NCBI RefSeq assembly: GCF_003073045.1
Contig: NC_037595.1
Location: 15,412,252 to 15,476,251, forward strand
Direction: 5' to 3'
DNA length: 64,000 bases
Source: Pomacea canaliculata
Lineage: Eukaryota > Mollusca > Gastropoda > Architaenioglossa > Ampullariidae
Position numbers and translations under genes: made by a program. Positions 35,498 to 48,210 of the stretch are shown here, piece by piece. The stretch's first letter is position 1; every line of letters starts with the position of its first letter. The notes beneath the pieces were generated by a model. It was not told the origin of the DNA, made no database searches, and was given only the letters and a program-made list of their open reading frames with translations.

Positions 35498-38400
35498 TTA
35501 CAGTTTATGGCCCTCACAAGGACTTGGACTGAATTCAGATTCAGAAATTATCTCTGACTCCGAGTCCACAAAGCCAATGCGATGGATATCGTCTGTAACA
35601 CTTGCAGGATGTCTCGATCGCACATGTCGCTCTAAGTCCCGCCTACGCACTAGCACTTTCCCACAGAAATCACACCTGTAGGGCGTATCACCCTCAGCAT
35701 GCAAACGTACGTGTTTATTCAGATTGCTTGGGTCGCCAAAAGGTCTAAGGCACACCTTACACTTCAAAGGTTTGTAGCCGGTGTGTGTACGAAGATGGAT
35801 TTTTAAGCCATATTTACGAGAATACATTTTCCCGCAGTATATGCACAAATGGCCTCTTCGAGACTTTGTCGTGAATAAGGATGGCGGTAACATATCCAGT
35901 GGTTCTTTTTCTCTATGCGAAGGTACATGAAGAAATGTTTTGCCATTGCCTTGAGGGCCTTGGGGAAGTGTGCCACTTGAACCTGTCTCTGATGAGATGG
36001 AATGTGTACTGGAGAAAACAGGCTGAACTGGTTTTGGCTGAGGAGTGGCTGGAGGTCGGAATGGGGCAACAGATTCTGAAAATCTACTTAAAAATAACAG
36101 ACTTTTATCTAGTCTTGGCCGTGGAAGATGACGAGACCGGCATTCAGATACACCAGGTAATGGGCTGCAAAAGAAATTTGTGGAGCTTGTCTGAAGGGGA
36201 GAAATCCATGGATAATAAAGGCTTAGAATGGAATGCTGGTCCAACGATATGGGTGCAGGACTAGGAGCAATACTTTTCAGGAGCTTCGCGGATGCTCCAG
36301 TGTTACTCAGAGACCCACTTACGATTTCGGCAGGACAAGGCTTTTTGTCAGGACTGAAAGAAGTTGATGGTGTGGAGGCAGTTGATAAACAAATCATTTT
36401 TCTAGCATTAGTATTCAGACTAATACTTTGATCGGTTGAAGAGTCGGGAGTGACTGGTCTGTGCTCTGTAGCAACTGCTTTTTGCGCATTTTGGGTTGCG
36501 TTCGCCAGTTCCTTTTTTGAGCAAAGATCATCGTCTATGGAAGCTATTCTTCTGCAGTCTGTCGTATCACGCACGTTCTGAGCGATTTTGGATGTCGAAT
36601 ACGACGGCAGAGGCTTCACAGAGAAACTGGAACAAGCGTTCTCTTTGGGGAAGGGCGTGGCGAGGAAAGCGATCGAGTAGTCAGGTAGGATAGTGTTGGC
36701 CCCGTTATTACTAATTTTGCTGCAGTTGACAAAGCTGCATTTAAAAAGCATATGTGCCTTCAGCGTGTTTGGGTATTGGAAGGTTGCATAACAGCCAGTA
36801 CACCTATATTGTTGGTCACCTGTACGGGAAAAAAAAAAAACCATTTCGGGTAATGACATTGTACATTCTGTTGATATCTACATAGCATAAGTGTTGATGT
36901 ATCAAAATAATCTATTAAAGCCAAGCTTCTCAAAGGAAAACTCCAGTCTACTGGCAAGTTACATTCAAATTATATTCTGAATTGTTTCTGCTCCAACTTT
37001 CGGGTTTCAAAAGAATCGTTTTTAAAACGCTGATGCGGGCCGTTCACATAGGCCTCTATGTTCTGTTGGCAAGTGACGCGATTCCCGATCTCCTAACCCT
37101 GATAGCATTTAAACATTTTATAAACGCTTACAAAGGGAAACAAAAGTCGAAGACATGCTACTGTACAGTATATATGACTGTCGATTCCGACCCTCACAAT
37201 AATGAGTGGTATAGCAATTGCGTAACAGTCGAAAAAATTCATGGTTTAATTGCAGATAAGTTATTAGTTACATTTATCCTGCTGACAAATAGTTCCAAAA
37301 GCGGTAAGATGGTGCAAATGTGGCAGTAGAGACCGCCATAGACAACCATTTAAAGTGATCCATGAAAGGAAGCTATGTGGCGCAGGCATAGAAGAGCAAC
37401 CTAGAGGATAGCAAGTAGCACAGCAGAACAAACAGCAGACACAAAGTGTACCGCTGAAACAGGAAAAAGACATCACTCATTCACCGCTCCACTCACCTGA
37501 AATGGTCGCTGTGACTTCTCAAACTAGGATTTGTTTTCCTTCAAAGAGTTTTTAAGTCTTTAAGAATCGTCGCGGGGCTGTCTAAGACTTGATCGCAAGA
37601 AAACGATTCCTTTGCAACTCAAAATTGTGAGCAGAAATATTTCTACACACCAATGTCTTTAATTTTAGCCTTATGTGCTAATCTAGTGCCTTTTCCTGTA
37701 ATACTCATTTGATTCCATTTGTTCTTTATCTACGATCTATGTATGTCTTTTAACAATGAAGCACTGGTTCTGCCCATGTGATTGAGACAAATATGTTACA
37801 AACCGCCAGAAGATCGGTTCACCTTGTATTTGGGCGGGGGTAAGGATGGGTACCCCAAAAGCTCGAGCCAATAGGTCGCTGTACCACACCAGGAGGCTGT
37901 TACCGCGCGGAACTGGTTTGACGGTGTGTAGAAGCAACCGCCCACTTTCCAACACCATTTCAACATTTTGTTCGTGCCGATCACGCGCAGGTTGCAGCAT
38001 AGCCATCCACAAGTTCTCATCCTTGTCTTCCTGAGTGTGGCTAAGACTGCTGCGACACCGAAAGCACGACACCTCTTCCTCAGTGAACAGTCTCCCACCC
38101 CTCCAGGCGACCTGACAAGCAGACCAAAAGATGTTTGCATAAATTGGTGTTTATTCATTTTGAAGAGAAAAATACCCCTGATAGATGGTGATTTATATCT
38201 CTTTAAACATTAAAAAAAAATTCTGTTGCTTTATCTCTTACACTTATTCTAATTCTAAATAGGGATGAGTCTACACTTTGTGGAGATAGGGGGATGGGGC
38301 GTGCGTTGGTTACAACGATTGTTTTTCCGAAAGACCAATCGAGTATAGTATGTGAAGACATTTTGTACCTAAATATCTGCTCTATTAAGTTTTTACGAAT

Positions 38401-41400
38401 TTTTCGTAGCAACAACACAGTTTCTGCTGCAGTAAAGGTTAAGAACCTATTAAAAAACCTATTAAAAACTAACCCCAAGTCTACAACAATAAACGAAGCA
38501 CATGAACTTGAAATTATTGTAAAAAAAAAACAAATTTCCACTATACCATTCTTTAAACACAAAGAACATTGAATTATTCAATATGTTAACTATAATACAG
38601 CTCTAGACAATACAATACAGCTCGAGACAAATTCATATATTATCTTTTCTTTTACTTCCAAGGTTTGAAATGTTTATTTTGAACCACTTCACCAAAATTC
38701 ACGCCACATTTGTCCACAGATAAGTATCATTAACGTGTGTGTTTGACAGCACATTTGCAATAGCCGAGAAACTGTTTCCCTGAGCGGATTGGTACTGGAA
38801 CACAAGACAGAGAGGATACGACGGGCTCTCGACATGCACAAGCGGAACATGTGCAGAACTCAGGCGAGATACGGTCGCTCTTCTGCCGGTTGCTTAGGCA
38901 ACCTAAGGGTTCTCAAAAATCCTAGATGACAGAGTATTACAAAAGATTGATTCTCGCTATTTGTCGTCAAATATTTGAAGAGACAAAAGCTTTTCAGTCT
39001 GTTGCTCTTTCCCGTTACCTGCCCAGGTGACAATATCTTTAAAGAGGTGTCACATAAAAAGACAACAGTAGTCGATGATAGAAACGCGTGATTTATCTTC
39101 GTCCGCTAGTTGTTCATAGCACAACGTTGCTAGTGCTTTACGAACACAAAGCAGCACGGGACGAGACTAGAACTTTAGAATCAATTAGAAAAACCAAATG
39201 ATATTTTTGATTAAATGATTACAGTCTCCTGTTTCATTGAAAAGTCCACCGTTTCAGTATGGTTCCTCAATATTCTGAAAACCCACCTTTTTCCAACTTT
39301 AAGACTGTGTGTGCATGGGTGGGTGGGTGAGTGGGTGGGTATGTGTGAGAGAGACCCTTTTTCACCTTAGTAAACACATTCGTTTTCAAGATTTTCTCTT
39401 CTAATGATTAATGACTGCTTCTCGCTGTAGTGAAGAGTGTGTGTGTATATATATATACAACATAATTAAGTAGTTAAATATAGTATGCTTGTATTGAAAG
39501 AACGAAGCAAAACAGATGCATCATTCTAAAGTGCAAGTCTGAAATTTCGATGAATCTTATAAACTTGGTGGTATAGCTGTGTAAGTGCAAACCACACTTA
39601 CAAATGAGAGACAGAACTTTTCACTGGTCTTCACTGTAGCCCATGCTGTCTTTCGGAGGCCGTTAAAATTAGGAAAAATCAGCATACGTTTAAAACCGTT
39701 TCTTAGTATATATTGAAGCAATTATGAATTTTCTTGCATTCGTATTTTTTTCTTTATCGAAAATGATTTTAATTAAGGAGTCTTAGAAATTAAAATTCCT
39801 CTCACTGGCAGACGTAAGCATGTTCACATACTTTCGAATGCAGGTCCTGCACATGACAACCAGTCCAGTCATTCGTAAAGCAGTTCTTCCTCTGGCCACT
39901 GCGGTGTCGACCACCCTCCTTGGACAGTCTTCGACAAGGTGTCGTACTGGGTTACATGGCCATACCAGTCCACCTTATGTTGCTTGACTTTTGCACGTAG
40001 ATGTTCCTTGTGGTCTACGAGTGTGGCAACCGTGTTTCGTATAAAGTCGTTGGTTTTAATGTTCTCTGTACGAGATCAGGAGCAGCCTCCTCGGGCATCC
40101 CTCCTCCTTATTTGGAAGCAGAGTGTACGTTTCAAATTCGTAAAGCAGGTTCGGCTCTACGAGGCACTTGAGCAGATTGTACTTTATGATGAACTGTGCC
40201 AGACCCTGTCCCGCTTACGCATTGTGGCTGTTGCTGTTGTGATCCTGATACGGATATCTGTCGTGGAGCTGCTGTCCTTGGAGAGGGTGGTTCCCACTTA
40301 AAGCTGCTTACCTCTTCGAGCTGTACCCCATTCGTGCAGATGAATAATACTTAATATCACTTTTGCTATAGCATCTTTTGCAAGATAGTAACACATTTAT
40401 TAATTTAATCAATAAATAATGCGGAAATTTCTTTTGACAATAAAAGTAAAATATTCTTCTGGTTTATTCCCATCAGTATGTTTGAAAGTGATTAGTTAAT
40501 GAGTATATTTCGTTTAGGATGTTTAGATTGGTGTAATGGCAACGTACAACTGCAGCATTTAGCATTTTTTGTAAATCCGTGCGCAAACGGGAATTGTGGG
40601 TCATTTGTATGTGCGTGGCTCATATGATGGCAGTCTTTCGCGGTGAGCATCTTCGATGAGTTACACAATTTCAGCTTTATTGATATGGATAAAGAGCGAT
40701 TTGAATCAAACAGAAGTTTAGAGTCTGACAAACTCGCTTTTACAATTGCCTTCTCTCGCCGAAATAATAATTTTAGACAGTGCGTTGCAGAAACAAAGCA
40801 AGACGATGGAAGCGAAGCGCGTCTTAACGCCAGAATGAGTCGAGCACGGTCTGCCTGTGTCTGGCTCTTCCACGCTTGATTATGTACTGGTGGAGAGTGT
40901 TTGTTGGCTACGACTATATTCAACCCCTTTCTTACCTAGTGAGGGGAATTGGACAGGAGGGATGGAGCAGTTTGAGAGAATAAACCGTTTTCAATCATCC
41001 ATAGTAACTTACACGTAGCATTAATCAGCACAACCATAAGTGCAATTTAATAATTGCAAGGGTTTTAAATAAATAACTGGTTTAAAACAATAACACTGTG
41101 CTGACATTTCTTTGCGTTTGTACAATATAGATATATAATGTATTTAAATGATATATGAATCTTCTCTTAACGCTAGGAAATTTATGTTTCCCCTAGATTA
41201 TGTGTGCGTGTGTGTGTGTGGTGGGGGCTGGTCGTAAGAGACTAATACAAGTAATACTTTCTATTTCTGTGTGTGTGTGATGATGATGATGATGATGATG
41301 ATGGGGTATTCATGGTGAAAGATAAAAGCAGTAGCCAAAACATAACTGCACATTTCTCTATTTCTGCAAAGATTCGCTCTTGTAGTAAGAATGTTTGATG

Positions 41401-43545
41401 TGCGGCAGCTCTGTATATATATTATGTAAACTTAATCTTGCAACACACTTAGACAACTTTTCCAACAACTGTTATTCCGGAATTAATGCCTGCTGTGTCA
41501 CGACGATGCCTCTCTTGGTATCGCTTGCAACCACAAGTTTCCGTCTTTCAAGTTTTTTAGGCTGTCGGGAAAAGGGGTAATACTAACTTGCCTCCTGCCT
41601 TTCTTAATTTACCATCGAGAAAATGCATAATACAACAGTGATCTTTTCCACCCATCTCTTTGACTTCGTATGTCTCGGTTAAGACAACTGAGTGTCTGGA
41701 CTGATTCGGTTATTTATAGGAAAGTGCTTCCACCTTGAGGTGATTTCACACTGTGGAGAGAGGGAGGGGAGGAAACCGGAGTACCCGGAGAAAAACTCTA
41801 ACGCCCAGCCCTGCGGACAGGTGTCACATACAGAGAGTGTCCCGAGACGAGATCTGAACCCTGAGCCGCTCACTGCAGTGGTGATAAGCGAGTGTTTTAA
41901 CCGCTACACTACCGGACGCCCCCTCCGAATGGCTAACAGCTTGAACCCGCACTCAAACCACCGACAATTGTGTACCGTTGAATACCGCTCAACGTGCTGA
42001 ATAATTAATAAAATAACATTATCTCATATAATAATGAAATATACACTTCAGCGATCGTTCTCTTGCCTATTTCTGTTGCTATGTACTATTTTGCTCTAAA
42101 TGCGAAAAAAAAAAAAAAAAATCGAAAATCAAACTAGCTGAAACAGCAGATAACGAAAACATCATCGTTGATTTCTAAACACAGAACAATACATTTCCAA
42201 AGCACGACCTACAAAGTCTCAGATTCTTTCTGATCCTTATTTGTTACACGGGGCTGGAGGGGGAAAAGGAGTGTTGGAGATGCATGTTCTATAGTATTCA
42301 AATCTGTATTTGTGATTCTGACAGTTTTGCATGCACTCTAGCATCCGCAGGGCTTGTCAGCGTATAGGCCGACTGCAGTAACAAGATTGGTAGAGAAGAT
42401 TAGAACGGTGGTCGTGAAATAACCTGATGCTGAACCGCACCGCGATCACCTGGAGGTCAGATTTCTCATCAGCTGACAACGGGTAACCTTGTAGTCCTAT
42501 CAACTTCTTAGGACGACAACAGATTTTAACCCGACACGTTGCTCGTGTGAAGCGAGAAGATGGAAGAGATGCGAATGATGAGGAAAATCGTGTTTAGCTT
42601 GACTTCGTGATGCTGACCCGATGAGAAGCAGTGGTCTGTTAGAATTTAGCAGGACACTCGCCACGCGAAGAGGCTGTTGACAGCATGAGGAGACAGATGA
42701 ATGATGACTGTTTTTAAAACACTGTCTGCATGGTCGCAAGGACTGACGATATTCGACAGTAAGAAGCTGCCAGCTGGCAGTCAACCCGGTACTCGGCTTG
42801 CAGAGTGTATTGTCGAGCATTGGCACCTTTGCATTAAGCACACCATGTCGCAAGAAATATTGGAATGTCTAATGTTAGAACAAAATAACAGAACGTGCCT
42901 CTACGTGTCTGTTAATGATTCGTCAAAGTTGACGTATTTGCTTGCATCTTTCAACTTTATTGCATAAAGTACATGCTTACATAAACAGCCTGCCGAAAAC
43001 TAGGATCACTTTTGTCGGAATTTTTTATCATTTTTTTTTTGTTGTTGACTACTCTGGCCTCGTCTTGGACACGGTATTTTCTTCTAATGCGGCATCTCTG
43101 CAGGGGGTTGTTGCTGCCTTAGAGGCATGAAAATAAAATTTAAAAAAAAAACAGCGAGTCTTGGACACTAAAGACAATAAAAATACAAAATTATAGTTCT
43201 GATTGTATATTTAATTTGGCATGCAGAGACACTAGGCCTTTGAAATCTTAGAACGACAGGACCTGGTTTCGTGCATGCTATAAACAAATTTTTCAAAAGG
43301 TAGCTATTGTCTTCTTTCAAGTTCGACTGTCGATGATGACGAACAGAAAAATGTATTTGAAATAGTGGAAATTATAGATGTTTACTAACCTTTATTACGT
43401 GGTCCACTGCTGGTCGATCAGCTGTTTGCGCTGCGAAGTCCAGGCCTCCAGGGTAGGGCCCGAGTACGACATGACGAGGAATATCAGTCGCTGCCACTAG
43501 TGTACCTCCAACCCGGAGTCCTTCACACCAGTCACAGCTTGACAT
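35498..43545 (-). CDS. PRDM13: PRDM13-like transcription factor, three exons
   Basis: Minus-strand exons: 43545-43390 (ATG, 52 codons), 38111-37823 and 36819-35498, with phases 0 and 1 (donors GTTAGT and GTGAAC), giving 588 aa. An in-frame stop (TAA) lies upstream of the ATG, so the N-terminus is set. Residues 1-148 form a PR/SET domain: TDIPRHVVLGPYPG, then SLLVWYSDLLAR near its end. The first zinc finger, at about 153-176 (YRCTGC..NTLKAHM..KC), is followed by a Ser/Pro-rich linker (about 180-470) and three C2H2 fingers (about 473-553). The C-terminal fingers read HLCIYCGKMYSRKYGLK, PFGDPSNLNKHVRL and GKVLVRRRDLERHV, as in vertebrate PRDM13. PRDM13 specifies neurons in the spinal cord, retina and hypothalamus of vertebrates; the role here is inferred. 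Long introns 36820-37822 and 38112-43389 hold repeats. Confidence 0.93.
39830..40310 (-). mobile_element. LINE C-terminal fragment (RTE-like) in PRDM13 intron 1
   Basis: Minus-strand text matches the LINE end downstream of RT: RIRITTA...DRVWHS, then VKQHKVDWYGHVTQYDTLSK near 39950. The matching segment on the plus strand at 49930-50340 shares the same motif. It is disrupted by stops. Confidence 0.6.
41269..41303. repeat. (GT)n then (GAT)n microsatellite
   Basis: A run of GTGTGTGTGTGA from 41269 is followed by eight ATG/GAT units to 41303, inside PRDM13 intron 1. Confidence 0.8.
41700..41922 (-). mobile_element. tRNA-derived SINE with conserved central core
   Basis: Read on the minus strand, the head GGGCGTCCGGTAGTGTAGCG starts at 41922. 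It has an A-box-like TAGTGTAGCGGTT at 41899-41911 and a B-box-like GGTTCAGATCTC at 41849-41860. The core GAGTACCCGG in CCGGAGTACCCGGAG (41777-41791) is of the type shared by several animal SINEs. It lies in PRDM13 intron 1. Confidence 0.65.
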
Positions 43546-46500
43546 CCCCGCAACCTGCTCTGCCTGCCGTGACAGGTGTTTTTGTTACTTGCTCGGATGC
43601 AAGTCAAATGGAGTCTGGCCAGAGAGCGTCTAAAAGTCGCGTTTTATTATTTAAAGACTTAATGCGCATTGCATGATGAGAAGGATTAAAATAAAAATAA
43701 CTAAAGCAAGACGTGTCTCCAGCTGTTTAAGTTCCCATCACACGGAGTGGTCGGTCTTGTCAAACCAAGCGTTTTACTCCGCCCTTTTAGGGGTCCGCCC
43801 GCTGTGGATCCGCCAATCCAGAGTTCGCTCGGAGTTGTCTCACGCCTTATGAATGGGGCTGGCCGCCAGCAAAACTGACAGCGATACGTCCGATGCCGGG
43901 GGTGTGACGAACTTCTTTTCCACATATTGGACATGGTGATGCCTTCTTAGATGCTAACGTATAAATGTTTCTATCGTCTCTTTCAATTAAATGGCACATG
44001 GGAGACTAGCACAATCACTTAATCATCTGATAAGTGAAGACTGACGGAAGATACTTTATGGTGTATGGTTGTAATCGAATGCATACGGCATATGACCTAT
44101 CGATGTAGGTCTTTGTGTAAAAAAAAAAGATAATGGTAAAGAGTCCCGTAGCATAGGGACAGTAGGGGCAGTGAATGTAAGTAGTTTACCAACTCTTGGG
44201 CATACCCCAGCTCTCTTTTGCCATTTTTGTCTTCCTGTTAAATCAGATGCTGCTCGGTGGATAAGAGTTTTCCAGCTATGCGCGCTTTCGGCCTTTTCTC
44301 ACTCTCCTGATCTGTTAGTATAATAGTATTCACTCTGTATTCATGAGGAATGGATAACGTTTAAAATAAAGTTAAAGAACAGAATTTTACTCAATACCTA
44401 AGATCGATGTTTTCGTGTCATCAGCCTTGGTTGTAACGATAGTTAATCATACCTTTTCCTATTAATAACTCCATACCTTTTCCTTTAGGTGACCCCCGAC
44501 CTGTCCACTCCATTCCATAACAGAACACTTCTGCCACACACGCGCACACTGTCTTTTAATTTGTTCTTTTATAGTGAATAATGAAAATGCAGCTGATCAA
44601 CCAATTTTTGCTGAATCTGATATAGTAGGTAATGTGAGTGGTTTTGTTGTACGTCCGCTTTTTTGTATGAATCTTTTTGTTTTCTTTGATTTTTTTTAAA
44701 TTTCATGTGTATATTTAAGGTGTAAGCGCACTTCGTCCATTTCCTCGTCCTATGCAAGTCCAGTCAGTCTCTATGATAAAATGGAAATCAAACAACTTCT
44801 AATGCAGATTGTGAAGTCGGGGTAGCTTAATTCTTCTTCGCTACAGGACGCAGCTTTACATGGTGGACTGTTTTTGCTTTGTTTGGGTATCACTATACTA
44901 GTATGGGACGAAAAGGACAGGCATTTGTAATAATATTTAGAAAAATTATAAACTTACTCTTTCGCTATACACTCAGGTTTCGTTAAATTAGTGCATTCGT
45001 GTGTGGGCTCACACAACTTGAAAACAGTTGCACGAATATATTTAGTTTCTAGCAATAATATGCGAAGTGTTCATCGAAAATGTGGTGTTATAGTTCATCA
45101 TTGTGGAAATATTCTGTTGAAAAAATATCACGTGGGAAAACTGTTTTCGTGACTTCTGGAGGAGGGAGCATTATTAAATTAACTGGGCGATCAATAAAAA
45201 GGAGGTAGGAGGGAGAGAAAAGAAAGGCTGAAAGTCTCCAAATCTCTTGCTGATGTATTATTTGACCGTAGCTCTCTTATGCTTTATAACGATACTGACA
45301 TTTTCATCTGTCACTTTCCCTCTTGCGCTCATTCTATCCTGAATGTGCATCAGGCAGCTTTCCCACATTTCCGACATTCACACGGGCGCCTGTAGAAGTT
45401 CCTGCCTCGCTTCTGTGCCTGGTGTAGAGGATGGGTTTGCAAATGGGGACGCCTCTCGACGCAAAAGTAACGCGGTATAATGAGCTCGTCACGTGACAGA
45501 AAGACAGGTGCGAGAGACGCTTCGATGTAGTTCGTCTGTCACTGCTAATGCAATGAACATTGTTCCGACGTCGTTCGCGTGCACATGACAAAGTACGCCC
45601 GCGTGCAGCACACGCGCGCGGATGTCATTCAGCCACTCGGATCCCATGAAAGCAAATGAATTTTATGCCGGTCTTTTAGCCCGTGTTCTGCTCTCATTTC
45701 AGGCTGCTGCTACTGCCACTGCAGGCCCCGCGGCTGCCCAAGGAAAGTATGGGAAGACAGCAACCTGTCAGTTTCGTTGTGCAAAACATGCCTTAATGCT
45801 AATGAAAGGGCATTTAACAACGTCGAGTCCTGCCTTGAAAGTATTTGTTGTGATGGATGTCTTCGACATACACTTCTGTTACTAATATTATTTATTTGGT
45901 ATCCTCCGGCATTGTCGCGTTATAATCAGAATCAGCAGTGGTAGGACCAGAATTTTCAATTAGAGGAGAAGTGTTGACTATTTCGAATATGTGGCTAGGG
46001 ATGAGAGACTGTTGACCAGCATTAGCTACAATTTCTATAATCTGACTCATATTTCTACAGCTTCTTCTAAACGAAACAATCTGTGGTAGCTAGTGATATT
46101 TAGTGACATTAATCGCCTGCATAAAGCTCCGTCTTAAACAGCACTTCTCTTATGTGCCATTGGAGTAGGGAGAGTATCCAGACGTTTAGGCAGGACTGAT
46201 AACATCGCATCTAAGAAGGGTTGACTGGAAAAGAAGCTGCTCTATGGTGATTATAGAAGTGTTTTTTCAAAAGCGATCATTATGTAACATCTTAGTTATT
46301 AGACTAAGCTGACTAATAACCTCGAAGTTTACAATTATCTTTTTTAAAAAATAATATAACATTTTATTTCCGTGACATCATAACATTGCATGGCAGAGAA
46401 GCAAATTGTAGTCAGTACAATCATATGTCAACTGAACAAATTGCATACTATGCTTCTTTCATTCACCATGCTTCCTGGAGTATATAAGTGGGGCATAAGC

Positions 46501-47214
46501 ATATGCAGTCAAAATTTCTGGAGTAGATATGACATGAAGTCAAAAGCTCAACCCATTCCTAAGAAGACAAAAAGTTAGTCTCTCTGGTAAGGATTCTTTA
46601 GAAATATTAATTTAAAGTCGTCCGGCGTGTAAGAATTATGTAAAATTATGTAAAACTAGAAAACAATTTTAATGTAGTATGCCATACCTCACACAGCGAC
46701 TTCACTTACCAGAGATCAAGATCATCACTTTTTCTGCAGTATTCCTAAACTTTATATGCTGTTCTCAATCGGAGATCAACATGGGAAAGAAAAATAGTTT
46801 ATTTTACAATGCATTATCTTACTCTCTATTAAAGTTCTAAAAAAAAAAAAAAAAAAAATCCCTTTGATAATTTAGAACACAGCCTCAGTTTGCTCCACAG
46901 TAGCTAAGACAGCTGCTACGATAAGCACAATTGTGCTGTTATGTTTTGGTAGTTACTTTGTACAAACTGCACGAATACCATCTGATAGTGACAAACATAT
47001 GGACACTGGCTTACTGTTATGCACAAGCAACATCTTAAAATGTTCAAAACAAATGCCCAGTCCAGTCAGCAGAGTGCTAGGCTGCAGTCAAAACAAAAGC
47101 CAAGGTCTTATAGCCTAGAGATAAGCTGTAAGCGGCTCACTGCGTCTGTGACAATGCATTTGGAAGGCAAAGCTCAGTGCTCTCTTTCCGCTGCACCTTA
47201 CCTTACATGAAAAT
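43546..47214. other. Region upstream of PRDM13, no gene confirmed
   Basis: A minus-strand frame at 43701-43934 (77 codons), just upstream of the PRDM13 ATG, resembles repeat-derived text and is not used. A 45622-45885 plus-strand frame has an Ala-rich, GC-rich start with an acceptor-like TCATTTCAG inside, but no partner exon was found. The PRDM13 promoter must lie in the first part. Confidence 0.35.
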
Positions 47215-47290
47215 TCAGGAATCACTGCTCGACCCAAAAGCCATCTGCGGCGAAGTTGAGCGCACTTACCACTAGGCTAATCGGCCTCCC
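47215..47290 (-). mobile_element. tRNA-derived SINE head
   Basis: On the minus strand, GGGAGGCCGATTAGCCTAGT is followed by GGTAAGTGCG and GGGTCGAGCAGT, an A-box-like and B-box-like arrangement. No complete tRNA cloverleaf can be folded by eye. Confidence 0.5.
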
Positions 47291-47736
47291 ATAGTCGGTG
47301 TAGCAGTGCGTGCGATTCTCAGTCTTGTCAGCGCCCATTTGCTTGCTTTCGCTCTTCATGGCAGCACGTGCAAGCGGCACGCTCGTGTGTTGTGCGGACT
47401 GGAGAGCCCCACCTCTAGCGGGCAACATGTGCTTTACAAGGCGCTGTTTTCTCACAGAGTACAATGCCGGGTGTTACACCCTTCTCTTGATCGCGTGCCC
47501 TATGATCTTCCTGGTGAGGACTGTGATTTTATCATTTCACTCCTCCCCATTTGTTTGACTGAATCCTTCCTTCGTTTCTTGCTCGGACTGTGCCGAACAG
47601 TGCCTTCGCAGCGTATCTGTGGCTGGTGAGATAATCATTTCAACGCTGAATATAATGTGCAGTAAAAAAAAAAAATTCACGAAGTAAAATGTGTTGACAC
47701 TTAGAAACCCTCAGACATCTTTGAAGCCGTTAATTT

Positions 47737-47764
47737 CGCGCGCGCGCGTGTGTGTGTGTGTGTG
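47737..47764. repeat. Alternating (CG)n(TG)n tract
   Basis: About 28 bases of strict purine-pyrimidine alternation, CG-rich then TG-rich. Such tracts can adopt Z-DNA. Confidence 0.75.
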
Positions 47765-47876
47765 ACGTGCACGAATAAATCAATGTGTTGATTGGATCAG
47801 TATTAGTTCCTATCATTTATGATCTTGTAGATACCGTTATTTTTTTTGTTTAGTTTTAAATTGTGCAGGCTGGTTG

Positions 47877-48210
47877 ATATTACAACCAGCCAATTCCAAC
47901 ACATCAGCTGAAAAATATCCAGTCCCACCAAAGAAATGGATACATGAGATATATTCTGAAGATCTCTTCTCACCATGGAGAATCACACATTTCAAGAAAG
48001 AAAATATACTTTTATGGCGATGCTAATGTCCCTGGCTACAAGGGAATAAAGATGACAGCCAGTTCAATAAGCCTTTTTGTAATCAGAGATGGAGGGAAAG
48101 AGGAAACCATGCATGTAATTAGGAAACAAACTCTTAACGTTAGTTTGAAACCTGGCACAGAATTCATTCTTGTTCGATGTTATTCTAAATACGACACACG
48201 CTTTAGCTGA
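47877..48210 (+). pseudogene. Unrecognised exon-like sequence with a frame change
   Basis: After an acceptor TTAAATTGTGCAG, one plus-strand frame reads about 53 codons (ANSNTSAEKYPVPPKK, EDLFSPWRITHF) to a stop at about 48036. The neighbouring frame continues as an 88-codon ORF (47944-48210) with GDANVPGYKGIKM and KEETMHVIRKQ, and stops at TGA 48208. Both halves look coding, and the switch near 48010-48030 suggests a one-base indel: a decayed gene or transposon exon. No family recognised. Confidence 0.35.

Noticed and set aside
35881..36264. 127-codon plus-strand ORF with Gly/Val-rich text
   Set aside because: Antisense of PRDM13 exon 3.
36228..36693. Plus-strand ORFs inside PRDM13 exon 3
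   Set aside because: Antisense shadows of a strongly supported coding exon.
40492..40923. 143-codon minus-strand ORF and overlapping 78-codon plus-strand ORF in PRDM13 intron 1
   Set aside because: Long for chance, but they overlap on opposite strands, have no recognisable domain or splice partners, and lie within a well-supported gene. Kept only as a possible conserved non-coding segment.
41849..41922. True tRNA gene
   Set aside because: A- and B-box-like motifs exist, but no cloverleaf or proper CCA-proximal stem; the SINE body follows.
43701..43934. 77-codon minus-strand ORF just upstream of PRDM13, as an N-terminal extension
   Set aside because: An in-frame TAA lies between it and the PRDM13 ATG frame, and no donor was found. 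It reads like repeat-derived sequence.
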